NCBI GenBank assembly: GCA_023459495.1 | Contig: JAEWTL010000013.1 | Coordinates: 62,001 to 126,000 of the forward strand | Source: Bacillota bacterium | GTDB taxonomy: Bacteria; Bacillota; Clostridia; Christensenellales; SZUA-584 | Direction: 5' to 3' | Length of the DNA: 64,000 nucleotides | In this document: one piece after another, positions 34,317 through 43,148 of the stretch | How the letters are laid out: each line of letters starts with the position of its first letter | How positions within the stretch are numbered: the first letter of the stretch is position 1 | Translations under genes and position numbers: made by a program | The notes under the pieces: model-generated | Told to the model about the DNA's origin: nothing | Databases searched by the model: none | What the model saw: only the letters and a program-made list of their open reading frames with translations

Positions 34317-35777
34317 TTATATGCTTCTTTGAATGATAAACAGCGTAGGTGAAAGGCCGCCCGCCTCAAACATTTCCTCGCTGACGATGGACAGGCAGGA
34401 TGACTTGCCCGCCGTCTCGCGCAGCAGCTTCTTCTCCTGCGTGAACAGAAACGCATACCCGCCGGGTTTGAGCAGACCGCACAGCTTGTCCATGAACGCA
34501 CCATACAGCCTCACGTTGCCCGCGTGGTCGGATACCCGGTGCCCGAAGGGCATGTTCGAGATCACCTCGTCGAACACCCTGCCGCCGAAGCCCAGTATGT
34601 CGCCCTGAATCAGCGAGAACCGGATGCCGCTCGCTTTGCGGTTCGCAATGGCAGCGCGGATGGCGTACGGCGAGGCGTCCACGCCGACCAAAGCGCCCAC
34701 AGCCCCGGCCTGAGCCCGCTCGATCAGCATCGTACCGCTGCCGCAGAATGGGTCCAGCACGTCCGCCCCTTCCTCCATATAAGGCATGCACAGCCGTACG
34801 ATGCTGGCGGCAGTCACCGGGTGAATGCTCGCAGCCAGCGTCTGCTTCCGGTACACAAAGCGTTCGTCCGGGAAAGCCGCGTACAGGCCGTTTTCGATGA
34901 TGCGCAGTTCAAAGGCGTAAGCCGAGGGGTTGTCAATATAGCCGTGCTCGGCGAGCCCCGCCGATATTTCGCGGATGGCGTCCCGGCGCTGCTCGGTGGG
35001 CAGCCCGCCCGCTTCAATGCGGTAGGTCAGGCCGCCGCAGCCCATGTCACCCAGCGCTTTTGCCGCAGCCGCATAATCACCCATGTGTCCTGCGGGATAC
35101 AGCGCATCCAGCCAGCACCGCAGGCCGGATATATCGCCACTCACGCGCAGGGTGTCCGTCGGGCCGTTCGAAACTTTGAGTTTACTTGCATGCAGCTCTG
35201 CTTCCAGCGCTGCCCGGTGGATATATGTCAGCAGGCATTCGTCCGGCAAGCGCAGATTCTGCGCCTTTCCCGGCTCCGCAGCTTTGCCCAGCGCCTTTTT
35301 CAGCGCATCACGCTCCGCCTCCATGTGCTTGGGGTCGCCTGGCGCAATGACGTAGCTTTTCAGATACTTTTCCGGATTTTTAGTGTTGCCCAGCGCGAGA
35401 ATGATGGAGGGCCGCGCAAACTGCGTCTGCTCGTTCTTCAGCGCATCCGCCAGCTTGTCCGCGCATGCGTCCGGCGCGACCAGGCCGATCAGCGCATAGG
35501 CAGTCTTGCGCGCCTTGGCGTCAGTGAGATGAATCAGCTTGTCCGCTTCCTGCACGACGGCAGGCTCCATGACCGCGCGGCTCTTTTCCGAACGGCACAA
35601 GTCCGCCAGCGCCCGCAGCGCAGCCCGCTGGTTCGTCCGCCACACCATCGCCCAGACGCGGCGTTCCACGTCGTCGAAACCGCGCAGACGCTCCATCGCC
35701 GACTTTTTTTCTTCTCCCGCCAGCACCGTATACTGGCTGACCAACGTTTCAAGATTTTCGCCGCGTACCATGCTCAT
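34317..35777 (-). CDS. RNA methyltransferase-like protein with N-terminal helical-repeat region
   Basis: 486 residues. The C-terminal part (about 310-486) is a Rossmann SAM methyltransferase of the UPF0020/TrmN/RlmL group: HPVTAASIVRLC, motif I VLDPFCGSGTMLIE, motif II GVDASPYAIRAA, and the catalytic-type motif NMPFG replacing the usual NPPYG. The N-terminal part (about 1-170) is a helical repeat region like HEAT (RVWAMVWRTNQRAALRALADL, RKTAYALIGLVAPDACADKL), not the usual THUMP start. The substrate is probably tRNA or rRNA. The ATG overlaps the murG stop. Confidence 0.8.
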   Translation of the reverse strand: MSMVRGENLETLVSQYTVLAGEEKKSAMERLRGFDDVERRVWAMVWRTNQRAALRALADLCRSEKSRAVMEPAVVQEADKLIHLTDAKARKTAYALIGLVAPDACADKLADALKNEQTQFARPSIILALGNTKNPEKYLKSYVIAPGDPKHMEAERDALKKALGKAAEPGKAQNLRLPDECLLTYIHRAALEAELHASKLKVSNGPTDTLRVSGDISGLRCWLDALYPAGHMGDYAAAAKALGDMGCGGLTYRIEAGGLPTEQRRDAIREISAGLAEHGYIDNPSAYAFELRIIENGLYAAFPDERFVYRKQTLAASIHPVTAASIVRLCMPYMEEGADVLDPFCGSGTMLIERAQAGAVGALVGVDASPYAIRAAIANRKASGIRFSLIQGDILGFGGRVFDEVISNMPFGHRVSDHAGNVRLYGAFMDKLCGLLKPGGYAFLFTQEKKLLRETAGKSSCLSIVSEEMFEAGGLSPTLFIIQRSI

Positions 35778-36844
35778 GCTTTCTTCGCAGCCTCCGCAAT
35801 GATTTCCGCTACGCGCTCCGCCGCGTTGTCCACACCCTCACGCTTCATCGTATCCCGCAGTGCCGTGCGCGCTGCATACAGCTTCTCCAGCGCCGGAAGG
35901 ATGGCGTCGGGCGCAAAATCCTCCTGCGCGATCACATGAGAGAAGCCCTTCTTCTCAAAATACTCCGCGTTCAATATTTGGTCGCCGCGGCTGGAAGCCT
36001 TGGTGAGCGGCACCAGCAGCGCGGGCATGGCCAGCGACAGGATCTCGAACACCGCGGTTGCGCCTGCGCGCGAGATCATCACGTCCGCCGCCGCGTACAG
36101 ATCGGGCAGTTCCGCGTCCACGAAACCAAATTGCGCATAGCCCTTGCCCTCGCAGCAGTCCAGCATATTGCTCTTTCCCCGGATATGCGCCACGTCGAAG
36201 CGATCCGTAATATCCGGCATTGCGGCATCCAGCGTTTCGTTGACGGCCTTAGCGCCCATGCTTCCGCCCATGATGAGCAGCACAGGCTTTTTACCGGAGA
36301 AGCCGCACAGCTTCAAGCCCTTCTCGCGGTCGCCGTGCAGCAGCGCGGTGCGTATGGGCAGGCCCGTATAAACACCCTTGCCCTTGGGCAGGTGCTTCAG
36401 CGTCGGCTCGAACGACACGCATACCTTGTCCGCGCGCGGGATGCAAAGCCGATTGGCCAGTCCGGGCGTCATGTCGGACTCGTGCAGCACCACAGGGATT
36501 CCCAGCTTCGACGCGGCATACACCACCGGCACGCTGACAAAGCCGCCCTTGGAAAACACCGCGACCGGATTGATTTCTTTCAGCAGGCCCTTCGCCTGCG
36601 AGCATCCCTTCAGTACCCGTCCGATATCGGTCAGGTTTTTAAGGCTCAGATAACGGCGCAGCTTACCCGCGCTGATGACATGGTAAGGCAGCCCCGTGCC
36701 CCCGATGATCTCCTTTTCCATGCCGTCCGCTGTGCCTATGTATTCCACCGAAAAGCCCATGCTTTTCAGTTTTGGTATGATCGCTAAATTCGGCATCACA
36801 TGTCCGGCAGTTCCGCCGCCGGTCAACACCACAGTTCTCCCCAT
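35774..36844 (-). CDS. murG: UDP-N-acetylglucosamine-N-acetylmuramyl-(pentapeptide) pyrophosphoryl-undecaprenol GlcNAc transferase
   Basis: Makes lipid II from lipid I at the inner face of the membrane. 356 residues from ATG 36844 (AAAGGATGGGC upstream). The N-terminal glycine-rich loop is LTGGGTAGHVMPN. Then come the ESDMTPGLANRL segment, the second G-loop LLIMGGSMGAKAVNETL, and the UDP-GlcNAc site RAGATAVFEILSLAMPALLVPL. Unlike usual it is outside a mur/dcw cluster and leads an operon with a methyltransferase and a sugar kinase. An extended -10 (TGGTATAAT on the minus strand, near 36873-36881) precedes it. Confidence 0.95.
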   Translation of the reverse strand: MGRTVVLTGGGTAGHVMPNLAIIPKLKSMGFSVEYIGTADGMEKEIIGGTGLPYHVISAGKLRRYLSLKNLTDIGRVLKGCSQAKGLLKEINPVAVFSKGGFVSVPVVYAASKLGIPVVLHESDMTPGLANRLCIPRADKVCVSFEPTLKHLPKGKGVYTGLPIRTALLHGDREKGLKLCGFSGKKPVLLIMGGSMGAKAVNETLDAAMPDITDRFDVAHIRGKSNMLDCCEGKGYAQFGFVDAELPDLYAAADVMISRAGATAVFEILSLAMPALLVPLTKASSRGDQILNAEYFEKKGFSHVIAQEDFAPDAILPALEKLYAARTALRDTMKREGVDNAAERVAEIIAEAAKKA

Positions 36845-37553
36845 ATGCCCATCCTTTCCGCATTCTTTCTGCATTATACCATAACAGTCCGCAATGCACA
36901 CTGCCATTCTATGTGTCCCCGGAGGCGGAAGTTACCGGGCCTGTCCCATGTTCATATGCGAAAAATTCCGGGGCTTTGGATTCGCCCTGCCGCCTGCCTT
37001 TTTTTCAGAATATTCTTCGGATATATCGCACCTGTAGGGGCGGCCCTATGTGGCCGCCCGGCTGGAGCCATTCAAACCGTACCCTTCGTATTGTCATACT
37101 TCCCTATTCTGCTTCGGCATGCCATTTCGGCATCAGATCGATCTATCGGCTCTCCCGCTGCACCTCTCATCAGTCGGCTGCGCCGCCAGCTTCCCCCCGG
37201 GGGAAGCCTTCTACCACCATCATTTAAACAATTATGGTATATTCTAGAATGTCAACTAACGCTCTCTGAAGAAGCCAACCCTTACTGTCATGCTGAGCAG
37301 ATCGAAGCATCTTGTGAAGCAGCTGTACAACAGGCCAGTATCGATATGAGGTGTGCCAAGATCCTTCCTCGTTTCACTCGTCAGGATGACACTGGTCTTA
37401 CGCTTGCTATGGACGCCTTCCGAGTACTTATAGGGTCTAAGGTTTGCTTGCACTGCCTTCCGTGTATAATGAGCGTGAGGGGTGGCCACCTCTCAGCCAC
37501 AGCTTGTCCCCCTCCGCCGCATGCGGAGGCGCCTGCCTCCGCCTATGTATGCT
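36845..37553. repeat. Repeat-rich gene-free interval (709 bases)
   Basis: No convincing gene. It contains the murG promoter, a GGGCGGCC/GGCCGCCC hairpin (37038-37059), a REP-like double hairpin (37161-37213), a TCATGCTGAGC...GAAGCATC block of a type common in clostridial intergenic DNA (about 37289-37312), and another hairpin CCTCCGC/GCGGAGG (37511-37529). Translated frames here are low-complexity by-products of these repeats. Confidence 0.6.
37161..37213 (-). repeat. REP-like double-hairpin element
   Basis: On the minus strand: a first hairpin CTTCCCCC/GGGGGGAAG, then a second GGCGGCGCAGCC, then a purine-rich tail TGATGAGAGG. Same architecture as the elements at 57895, 58981 and 62209. Confidence 0.6.
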
Positions 37554-37886
37554 TCATGTGTGCTTCAGCGATCGCGTGATGCTCTCCAGCTTCTTGCGCT
37601 GCGCGCTGTCCATCATGGGCGATACGTTCTTGATGAACGAGTCCAGCATCGCATCGTTAAACGAGCCGTCCTTGCGGCCCTGCGCGATCATCTTTTCAAG
37701 GTCGCCCATCATTTCGCCCTCAGATTTGTTCTCGTAGTGCTTGATGGTATCCTCCACGCTGCGGATCTGCTGATCGTCCACGCCGGAGAGGTCCGCTTTG
37801 AGGTTAGCCTGCTTTGCCGCCGCCGCGATGTCCTCCTTCTTAAGCCGCCTCTCGTTTTTAAACTGCCTCAAATCCCGTTTGGCCAT
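37554..37886 (-). CDS. Hypothetical small helical protein
   Basis: 110 residues from ATG 37886, chosen because GGAGGTGCGGCAC precedes it. Basic N-terminus (MAKRDLRQFKNERRLKKEDI), then an acidic helical body with SVEDTIKHYENKSEGEMMGDLEKM and a C-terminal SPMMDSAQRKKLESITRSL. No signal or membrane segment. Not a family I can name with a function. It is divergent from the 230-residue Met-rich protein at 37991, and both contain similar 'kinase-free' helical motifs ending in a residues-Met-Met stretch, so they may work together; that is a guess. Confidence 0.7.
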   Translation of the reverse strand: MAKRDLRQFKNERRLKKEDIAAAAKQANLKADLSGVDDQQIRSVEDTIKHYENKSEGEMMGDLEKMIAQGRKDGSFNDAMLDSFIKNVSPMMDSAQRKKLESITRSLKHT

Positions 37887-37990
37887 GTGCCGCACCTCCT
37901 CCGTATCAATATATTCGCTGGAAGACCGATTGTTCACACGCGCCGCGCCGTGGCATAGTATGGTATCAGTACATAACAGGAGGGTTTGCC

Positions 37991-38683
37991 ATGCCTATGT
38001 TTCCTTTCGGCCCCCGCCCGTATCCCGGCCCTGCGCCGTCCGGCTACCGTCCGCCCGCGCCGCAGCCGCCCCCGCAGCCTGAACCCACCGGCCGCGAGCT
38101 GCTTGCCCATACTAACTTTTCGCCCGAGCTGAGCTTTCTGCTTGCCATGACACTGAAGGACGGCCTTTCCCGCTCCGCCGTGCTCGACCTGCTGCGCGAC
38201 ATCGAGCCGTTCGTGTCTGCAGCCGATCGTGACGCCATTAACAGCCTGCGGAGCGCGCAGGAGGTGGCGCAGGGTCTGTACCGGCCCGCCCCGCCCGCCG
38301 ATCCTCCGCAGTACTCCGGTCCGCTCTCGGGGTATTCACGGCTGTCGCGCCAGCAGTCGCTGCTGGAGGTACTGCAGCGCTACGCGGGCCAGGACGCGGG
38401 CGGCATGATGAAGAACCTGCAGCGCAGCGCGCAGATGCAGGAAAACTTCGACCGCATGCTGCGGCGCATGGAGCGCATGCGCAACATGAACTCCTCCTCC
38501 CCGGAAGATATTTTCGAGGCCATGTCGGGGTTCATGCCGCCGGAGCAGCAATCGCAGTTCCGCAACATGCAGATGATGATGCGCATGATGTCCTCCATGG
38601 GCAACAACATGAAGCCGGAGGATATGTTCCGCATGATGTCCGGAATGGGCGGCATGGGTGGTGGTCAAAGCGGCACCGCATAG
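37991..38683 (+). CDS. Hypothetical protein with Pro-rich N-terminus and Met-rich C-terminus
   Basis: 230 residues. The N-terminus (about 1-40) is Pro-rich (FPFGPRPYPGPAP, PPAPQPPPQPEP). The middle is helical (FSPELSFLLAMTLKDGLSRS, VLDLLRDIEPFVSAADRDAI). The C-terminal third is rich in Met, Arg and Gln (NMQMMMRMMSSMGNN, MFRMMSGMGGMGGG). ACAGGAGGG precedes the start. No signal peptide or membrane helix. The composition resembles small spore- or envelope-associated scaffold proteins of clostridia, but I cannot assign a role. Divergent partner of 37554-37886. Confidence 0.75.
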   Translation: MPMFPFGPRPYPGPAPSGYRPPAPQPPPQPEPTGRELLAHTNFSPELSFLLAMTLKDGLSRSAVLDLLRDIEPFVSAADRDAINSLRSAQEVAQGLYRPAPPADPPQYSGPLSGYSRLSRQQSLLEVLQRYAGQDAGGMMKNLQRSAQMQENFDRMLRRMERMRNMNSSSPEDIFEAMSGFMPPEQQSQFRNMQMMMRMMSSMGNNMKPEDMFRMMSGMGGMGGGQSGTA

Positions 38684-38746
38684 TCCGGCCCGGAGACATG
38701 ATTGAATAAAAGGCTCTCCCTGCATCTGTAAAATATCTTTCAGGGC

Positions 38747-38775
38747 TTGTTCCAGCCTGTAATAAAAGGTAAAAT
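38747..38775 (+). promoter_or_regulatory. Promoter of the LPxTG protein gene
   Basis: TTGTTC (38747-38752), 17-base spacer, TAAAAT (38770-38775), 40 bases before the start at 38815. Confidence 0.55.
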
Positions 38776-38814
38776 ATATGGACATTGAACGTATGCTGCT
38801 AAGGAGAACTAAAG

Positions 38815-40293
38815 ATGAAAAAGCTTTTAGCTCTGGCCCTGACCTTTGTATTGATGCTGGGGCTGCTGCCCGCTACAGCCCGCGCGGAGGGGTATTATTG
38901 GACGTTTGATGATACCAATGTTGGCACCCTGCCCGCCGGTTTTACCACAGCCGTATTGGACAGCGCCGAATATCATTCCAGTATAAGCGGCCATTTCCCT
39001 GACGGAGTCGCAGCTGCTGTCCGCAACTGGTCCAGCCTTTCCACAGGCGACTGTGTATTCATGGGTTCGTGGTTTACGAATTCAAGCATTCAGGCCAACC
39101 GGTGGCTGATCACCCCGGCGCTCAGCATTTCGGACACAACCGACGTACTGCGCTGGTCCGCCAAATCACAGGATCCCGACTATTTGGAAACGTATAACGT
39201 CCTGATATCCACCACGGACAATCAGCCAGCCAGCTTCACAACAACACTCACATCCATCGCCAATGAATCGGGTAGCTGGCAGCAGCATTATATCGATCTG
39301 AGCAGCTACACGGACCAAACCGTCTATATTGCGTTTCAATTGGTCAGTCTGGATAAGTTCATCCTTCTGCTCGACAACATCGGCCTGATCGATTCCGCCG
39401 CTTCCGACGCGCTCGCAGTGGATGCCGGATCTGATCAGAGCGTCATTCTTGGCAACAGCGTTACCTTGACCGCCTCCGTAACGGGAGGCGACTCACCGTA
39501 TACATATTCCTGGAGCGACGGAACTACCACGGTGGGCAGCACGGCCAGCATTTCGGTGACGCCGACAACCGACACCACCTATACCTGCACAATCACCGAC
39601 AAGGTAGGGGGATCGACCAGCGACAGCGTTGCGGTAACCGTGCTGCCCGCTCTGTATACCATCATAGTCACGCCCGAAAGCATGGATTTTGGCAGCATGG
39701 CAGAGGGATATACCACGGCACCTATGGCACAGACGGTCACGGTTCAAAACACGGGCAATCAGAGCGTCTCGCTCACGACTCCGGCCAACGCTCATTATGA
39801 CATCAGCGCTTTCTCTTCGTCCCCCCTCGCCGCAGCTGGAACCGCAACCTTCACCATCCAACCCAAGGCGGGACTGGCGGTAGGCACCTATAATGAGACC
39901 ATCACCGTCAGCACGGATCATGATACCAGTGCGGACATATCAGTAAGCTTCACGGTGGCGGCCGCCCTGACGCTTTCACCTTCGATCAGCGGCAGCACCA
40001 TGTACGAGGGCGGGCGCGTCACCCTGACTCCCAGCATATTGGGCGGCACATGGACATATGACACCGATTACCTGACCCTGTCCGGCAATACATTTACGGC
40101 CCTGAAGGCGGGACAGGTGACGGTGGGTTATGACGCCGCAGGCCAGCATGCAAGCTATACCTTGACCATTCAGGCATCGCAGCTGCCCAATACGGGACAG
40201 AATCTCACATGGATATGGGTGCTTGCAGGCACGGCGCTGACACTGGCTGGCGCGGCAGCAGGCCTCCGCCTGTTCAGGAAGCAGACACGCTGA
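38815..40293 (+). CDS. Cell-wall-anchored LPxTG surface protein with adhesin-like and Ig-like domains
   Basis: 492 residues. Sec signal peptide at about 1-24 (KKLLALALTFVLMLGLLPA, cleavage near ARA-EG). Domains in order: a cleaved-adhesin/choice-of-anchor-type jelly roll (about 26-195, WTFDDTNVGTLPAGF to LLDNIGLID); a PKD/Ig-like domain (about 200-280, AGSDQSVILGNSVTLTASV); an ASPM/Hydin-like beta domain (about 285-385, MDFGSMAEGY, QTVTVQNTGNQSV); and a BIG-2-like domain. The C-terminus has the sortase signal LPNTG, a hydrophobic helix and RKQTR. GGAGAACTAAAG precedes the ATG. Probably binds host or particle surfaces. Sortase is not in the window. Confidence 0.9.
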   Translation: MKKLLALALTFVLMLGLLPATARAEGYYWTFDDTNVGTLPAGFTTAVLDSAEYHSSISGHFPDGVAAAVRNWSSLSTGDCVFMGSWFTNSSIQANRWLITPALSISDTTDVLRWSAKSQDPDYLETYNVLISTTDNQPASFTTTLTSIANESGSWQQHYIDLSSYTDQTVYIAFQLVSLDKFILLLDNIGLIDSAASDALAVDAGSDQSVILGNSVTLTASVTGGDSPYTYSWSDGTTTVGSTASISVTPTTDTTYTCTITDKVGGSTSDSVAVTVLPALYTIIVTPESMDFGSMAEGYTTAPMAQTVTVQNTGNQSVSLTTPANAHYDISAFSSSPLAAAGTATFTIQPKAGLAVGTYNETITVSTDHDTSADISVSFTVAAALTLSPSISGSTMYEGGRVTLTPSILGGTWTYDTDYLTLSGNTFTALKAGQVTVGYDAAGQHASYTLTIQASQLPNTGQNLTWIWVLAGTALTLAGAAAGLRLFRKQTR

Positions 40294-40317
40294 GCGTTCA
40301 GAAGCAGCTGAAGCAAC

Positions 40318-40346
40318 AACGCCCGCGATCATTCCGCGGGCGTTTT
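40318..40346 (+). terminator. Terminator of the LPxTG gene
   Basis: AACGCCCGCG (40318-40327) pairs with CGCGGGCGTT (40335-40344), followed by a short T-run. Confidence 0.88.
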
Positions 40347-40478
40347 CATATCCTCTGACCGAAGTACGGGATGGCCTCTTGGCTTGCCATTTGTCGGACC
40401 GGATGATAGTATAAACTCGTGCGCGGAAGCTTGGTTGCCCCGCGTACTGCTATTATCTTTATATATCGGAGTATACTT

Positions 40479-41375
40479 ATGAAAAGACTTTCCAAAGGCG
40501 ACTCGCTGCTCATTATACTGCTCGTATACGTTCTGGCGTTCCTCGCCGGATGGCTCGTGTCCGCCCTCATCTACTCGCGTCTGCTCGGTTTCCTGCTCGC
40601 GGACGTGACTGCCACCCTCGTGGTATGGGGTGCCGGGCTCATCTTCCGCAACGCCAGCCTGTACGACCCGTACTGGAGCCTCGCACCGCCCGTGCTGTAC
40701 CTGTTTTTCGCGCTCACTTCGGGCCTGTTTGATGCACTATCCTTCCTGTACCTCGCCGTGTTTCTGTTCTGGGGCGTGCGCCTCACCCTCAACTGGGCAG
40801 TCGGCTGGAAGGGCATGGCCCATCAGGACTGGCGCTATACCATGCTGCACGACCAGAACCCGAAGCTGTACTTTCTGACCAATCTGTTCGGCATCAACAT
40901 GTTCCCTACACTGATCGTTTTTGCAGGGCTCATGCCTGCGTATCTCACCACGATAAGGCATCTGCCGATGAACGTCGTAACCTTCATCGGCGCGGCAGTG
41001 TGCCTTGGCGCAGCCGTGTTGCAGATCGTCTCCGACTTGCAGCTGCGCCGGTTCCGGCTTCGGTCCAAGAATGTGGGGCACAGCATCGACTCCGGTCTGT
41101 GGAAGTATTCGCGCCATCCCAATTACCTCGGCGAGGTATCCTTCTGGTGGGGCATATGGCTCATCCAGCTTTCCGTGCTGCCGCAGTACTGGTGGACCGT
41201 GGCCGCGCCCCTGCTGATGACGCTGATGTTTTCGTTCATCAGCATCCCCATGATGGAGAAACGCCTGCTGGCCTCCCGGCCGGACTACGCGGGCTACCGC
41301 AGCCGCACCTCCGCGCTGTTTCCGCTGCCGCCGCGCAAACAAAGGGGTTCCGAACAGGACCCCGATGTGGTATGA
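40479..41375 (+). CDS. DUF1295 / steroid 5-alpha-reductase-like membrane protein
   Basis: 298 residues from ATG 40479 (GGAGTATACTT upstream) with about seven membrane segments. The C-terminal catalytic-type region has SIDSGLWKYSRHPNYLGEVSFWWG, the hallmark RHPNYLGE motif of the DUF1295 / isoprenylcysteine-methyltransferase-like fold, followed by SIPMMEKRLLASRPDYAGY, as in NADPH-dependent 5-alpha-reductase relatives. The substrate is unknown; lipid or sterol-like molecules are typical. Possibly cotranscribed with the FucU-like gene, 36 bases downstream. Confidence 0.88.
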   Translation: MKRLSKGDSLLIILLVYVLAFLAGWLVSALIYSRLLGFLLADVTATLVVWGAGLIFRNASLYDPYWSLAPPVLYLFFALTSGLFDALSFLYLAVFLFWGVRLTLNWAVGWKGMAHQDWRYTMLHDQNPKLYFLTNLFGINMFPTLIVFAGLMPAYLTTIRHLPMNVVTFIGAAVCLGAAVLQIVSDLQLRRFRLRSKNVGHSIDSGLWKYSRHPNYLGEVSFWWGIWLIQLSVLPQYWWTVAAPLLMTLMFSFISIPMMEKRLLASRPDYAGYRSRTSALFPLPPRKQRGSEQDPDVV

Positions 41376-41411
41376 TGCTGACCATAAAGAAAACGCATCC
41401 GAGGTAACATA

Positions 41412-41864
41412 ATGCTTAGAGGTATCCCTTCCATTCTGACTCCCGACCTGCTTGCAGTGCTGTGCGAGATGGGCCACGGCGATGAGATCGTGATCGGCGA
41501 CATGAATTATCCCGCGGCGGCCACAGCCACAGGCGCGCTCATATTCCTGCCCGGTGTGGACAGCGTGAGCCTGATCGACGCAGTGCTGCGCCTGATGCCG
41601 CTTGACCGCTACGTGGACAAGCCGTTTCTCATCATGGAACGCATGGCGGTGGATTCGCGCATGTTTCTGCCGGTGCATGAGGAATACTTCCGCCTCGCGG
41701 AAAAGTACGATTCGCGCGGCAGGGACGTTGTGGGCTACATCAACCGGTTTGACTTTTACGACCGCGCACGGGACGCCTACTGCGTGGTCTCCACGGGCGA
41801 AAAATCGCCCTACGGCTGCACGATATTGCGCAAGGGCGTGCTGAAGCCCGAAGAGATCGTTTAA
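41412..41864 (+). CDS. RbsD/FucU-family sugar mutarotase
   Basis: 150-residue cytoplasmic protein that interconverts anomers of free sugars. FucU-like motifs: LRGIPSILTPDLLAVLCEMGHGDEI start (catalytic His), VIGDMNYPAAATA, and the C-terminal RARDAYCVVSTGEKSPYGCTILRKGV matching the fucose-mutarotase tail. The length fits FucU (about 140-150) rather than RbsD. It has no fucose genes nearby. CGAGGTAAC precedes the start. A terminator follows at 41889-41915. Confidence 0.9.
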   Translation: MLRGIPSILTPDLLAVLCEMGHGDEIVIGDMNYPAAATATGALIFLPGVDSVSLIDAVLRLMPLDRYVDKPFLIMERMAVDSRMFLPVHEEYFRLAEKYDSRGRDVVGYINRFDFYDRARDAYCVVSTGEKSPYGCTILRKGVLKPEEIV

Positions 41865-41888
41865 CCCCAGCTACACATAGGCGACACA

Positions 41889-41915
41889 AAGCGCGGATGA
41901 ACTCCGCGCTTTTTT
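41889..41915 (+). terminator. Terminator of the FucU-like gene
   Basis: AAGCGCGGA (41889-41897) pairs with TCCGCGCTT (41903-41911), ending in TTTTTT. Confidence 0.92.
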
Positions 41916-41979
41916 ATTGTCACCCCCAGCTTGTCCGCTACGGGTCTGGCTGTGTTCCGCCATAAAATGCCGCCGAATC

Positions 41980-42020
41980 AAAAACGTCCGGATTCATCCT
42001 TTATCGGATGAGACCGGACG
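41980..42020 (-). terminator. Terminator of the PAS-GGDEF gene
   Basis: On the minus strand CGTCCGG (rc of 42014-42020) ... CCGGACG (rc of 41985-41991), with an inner CATCC/GGATG stem, is followed by TTTTT. It lies 31 bases past the stop at 42052. Confidence 0.82.
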
Positions 42021-42051
42021 CTGCGTATGAACGAGGCGCCTTGCCTCTGCG

Positions 42052-42912
42052 CTACCGTCCTACGTTCGCCTTTTTCTTAATTTCGTACATCTCCTTGTCT
42101 GCGCGGAATACCAGCGTATCAAAGGTATCGCCCTGCTTCATGCACGCAAATCCGCAGGAGAAAGCGATGCTGCAGCCTCCTGCCGACTCCGGGCAGAACG
42201 GATGGCCCGCCTGCCTGTACAGCCGTTCAATCAGCTGCGCAGCCCCCTCTTCATCCGTATTGGGCAGCATCATGATAAACTCATCGCCGCCGTACCGGCC
42301 CAGCAGATCAAACGATCGTACATTATTTCTGAGCAGTTCGGCTATGGCAACAATGGCCGTATCCCCTGCCTGATGCCCGTGGTTGTCGTTGATTGTCTTC
42401 AAACCGTCGATATCCACCATGATGATACACAGCTGTCTGCCAAACCTTTCCGCTTTTCCGAACTCCTCCCGCGCCTGCTGCTCGAAGTTTTGCCGGTTGC
42501 TGATGCCCGTCAGCCCGTCCGTCTGTGCCCGCAGCTTCCATTTCTCTCCGTCAATCTTCTCTGTGATGTCCATGCAGATGCCGATAAATCCGCGAAACGC
42601 GCCCTCATCATAAACGGGAACCCCGCGATGATTAATCCACCGCCACACCCCGTCATGCCGCCGCAGACGGTATACCGTTTCAAAGCGTTCCCGCTTGGCA
42701 AACGCTTCCGTATACGTCTTTATATACTCGTCATAGTCGTCAGGATGGATATTTTCCGTCCAACCGCTGCCAACCTCCTGCTCCATCGTCCTCCCGGTGA
42801 ATTCCAGCCATGTCGCGTTGAAATAATCGCAAAGACCGTCCAGCCCGGATCGCCACACCATATTCGGTGTATGCTCCACGATCAGCCTGTATTCGTTGCC
42901 GCTTAGTTTCAT
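42052..42912 (-). CDS. PAS-GGDEF diguanylate cyclase
   Basis: 286 residues from ATG 42912 (GAGGGAG upstream). The N-terminal PAS/PAC domain (about 5-120) has YRLIVEHTPNMVWRSGLDG, FNATWLEFTGRTMEQEVG and FETVYRLRRHDGVWRWINHR. The GGDEF domain (about 125-286) has an intact active site RYGGDEFIMMLP and an RSFD inhibitory site five residues before it. It should make cyclic-di-GMP in response to a cytosolic PAS signal and be product-inhibited. No membrane segment. First of three cyclic-di-GMP proteins in a 6 kb stretch. Confidence 0.95.
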   Translation of the reverse strand: MKLSGNEYRLIVEHTPNMVWRSGLDGLCDYFNATWLEFTGRTMEQEVGSGWTENIHPDDYDEYIKTYTEAFAKRERFETVYRLRRHDGVWRWINHRGVPVYDEGAFRGFIGICMDITEKIDGEKWKLRAQTDGLTGISNRQNFEQQAREEFGKAERFGRQLCIIMVDIDGLKTINDNHGHQAGDTAIVAIAELLRNNVRSFDLLGRYGGDEFIMMLPNTDEEGAAQLIERLYRQAGHPFCPESAGGCSIAFSCGFACMKQGDTFDTLVFRADKEMYEIKKKANVGR

Positions 42913-43148
42913 GCCGTTCTCCCTCGATGATATACAATTTAGCATATTTACTTTGGCAAATATACTTTAACACAAGTTACGCGAATCGAAAAGCAGTATG
43001 GCATTTATCACAGGTGCAACCCCTTGCCCTGGCTCCTCTGTCTATTAAAGCGGACCAAAAGCGCGCCATATCGGCGCTAGCGGCCCCTGTTTTTGCAGTG
43101 GCGATTCCCATTCACCTGAAAACTTTACCTAAAATTATCACTAACGCG

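Noticed and set aside
37256..37489. A 77-residue frame in the repeat-rich gap after murG
   Set aside because: It is a translation of the TCATGCTGAGC/GAAGCATC repeat block, without a ribosome binding site.
38044..38680. Opposite-strand frames across the Pro/Met-rich gene (His-rich 149 residues)
   Set aside because: Shadow of the ATG-rich coding repeat on the plus strand, which has a proper GGAGG start.
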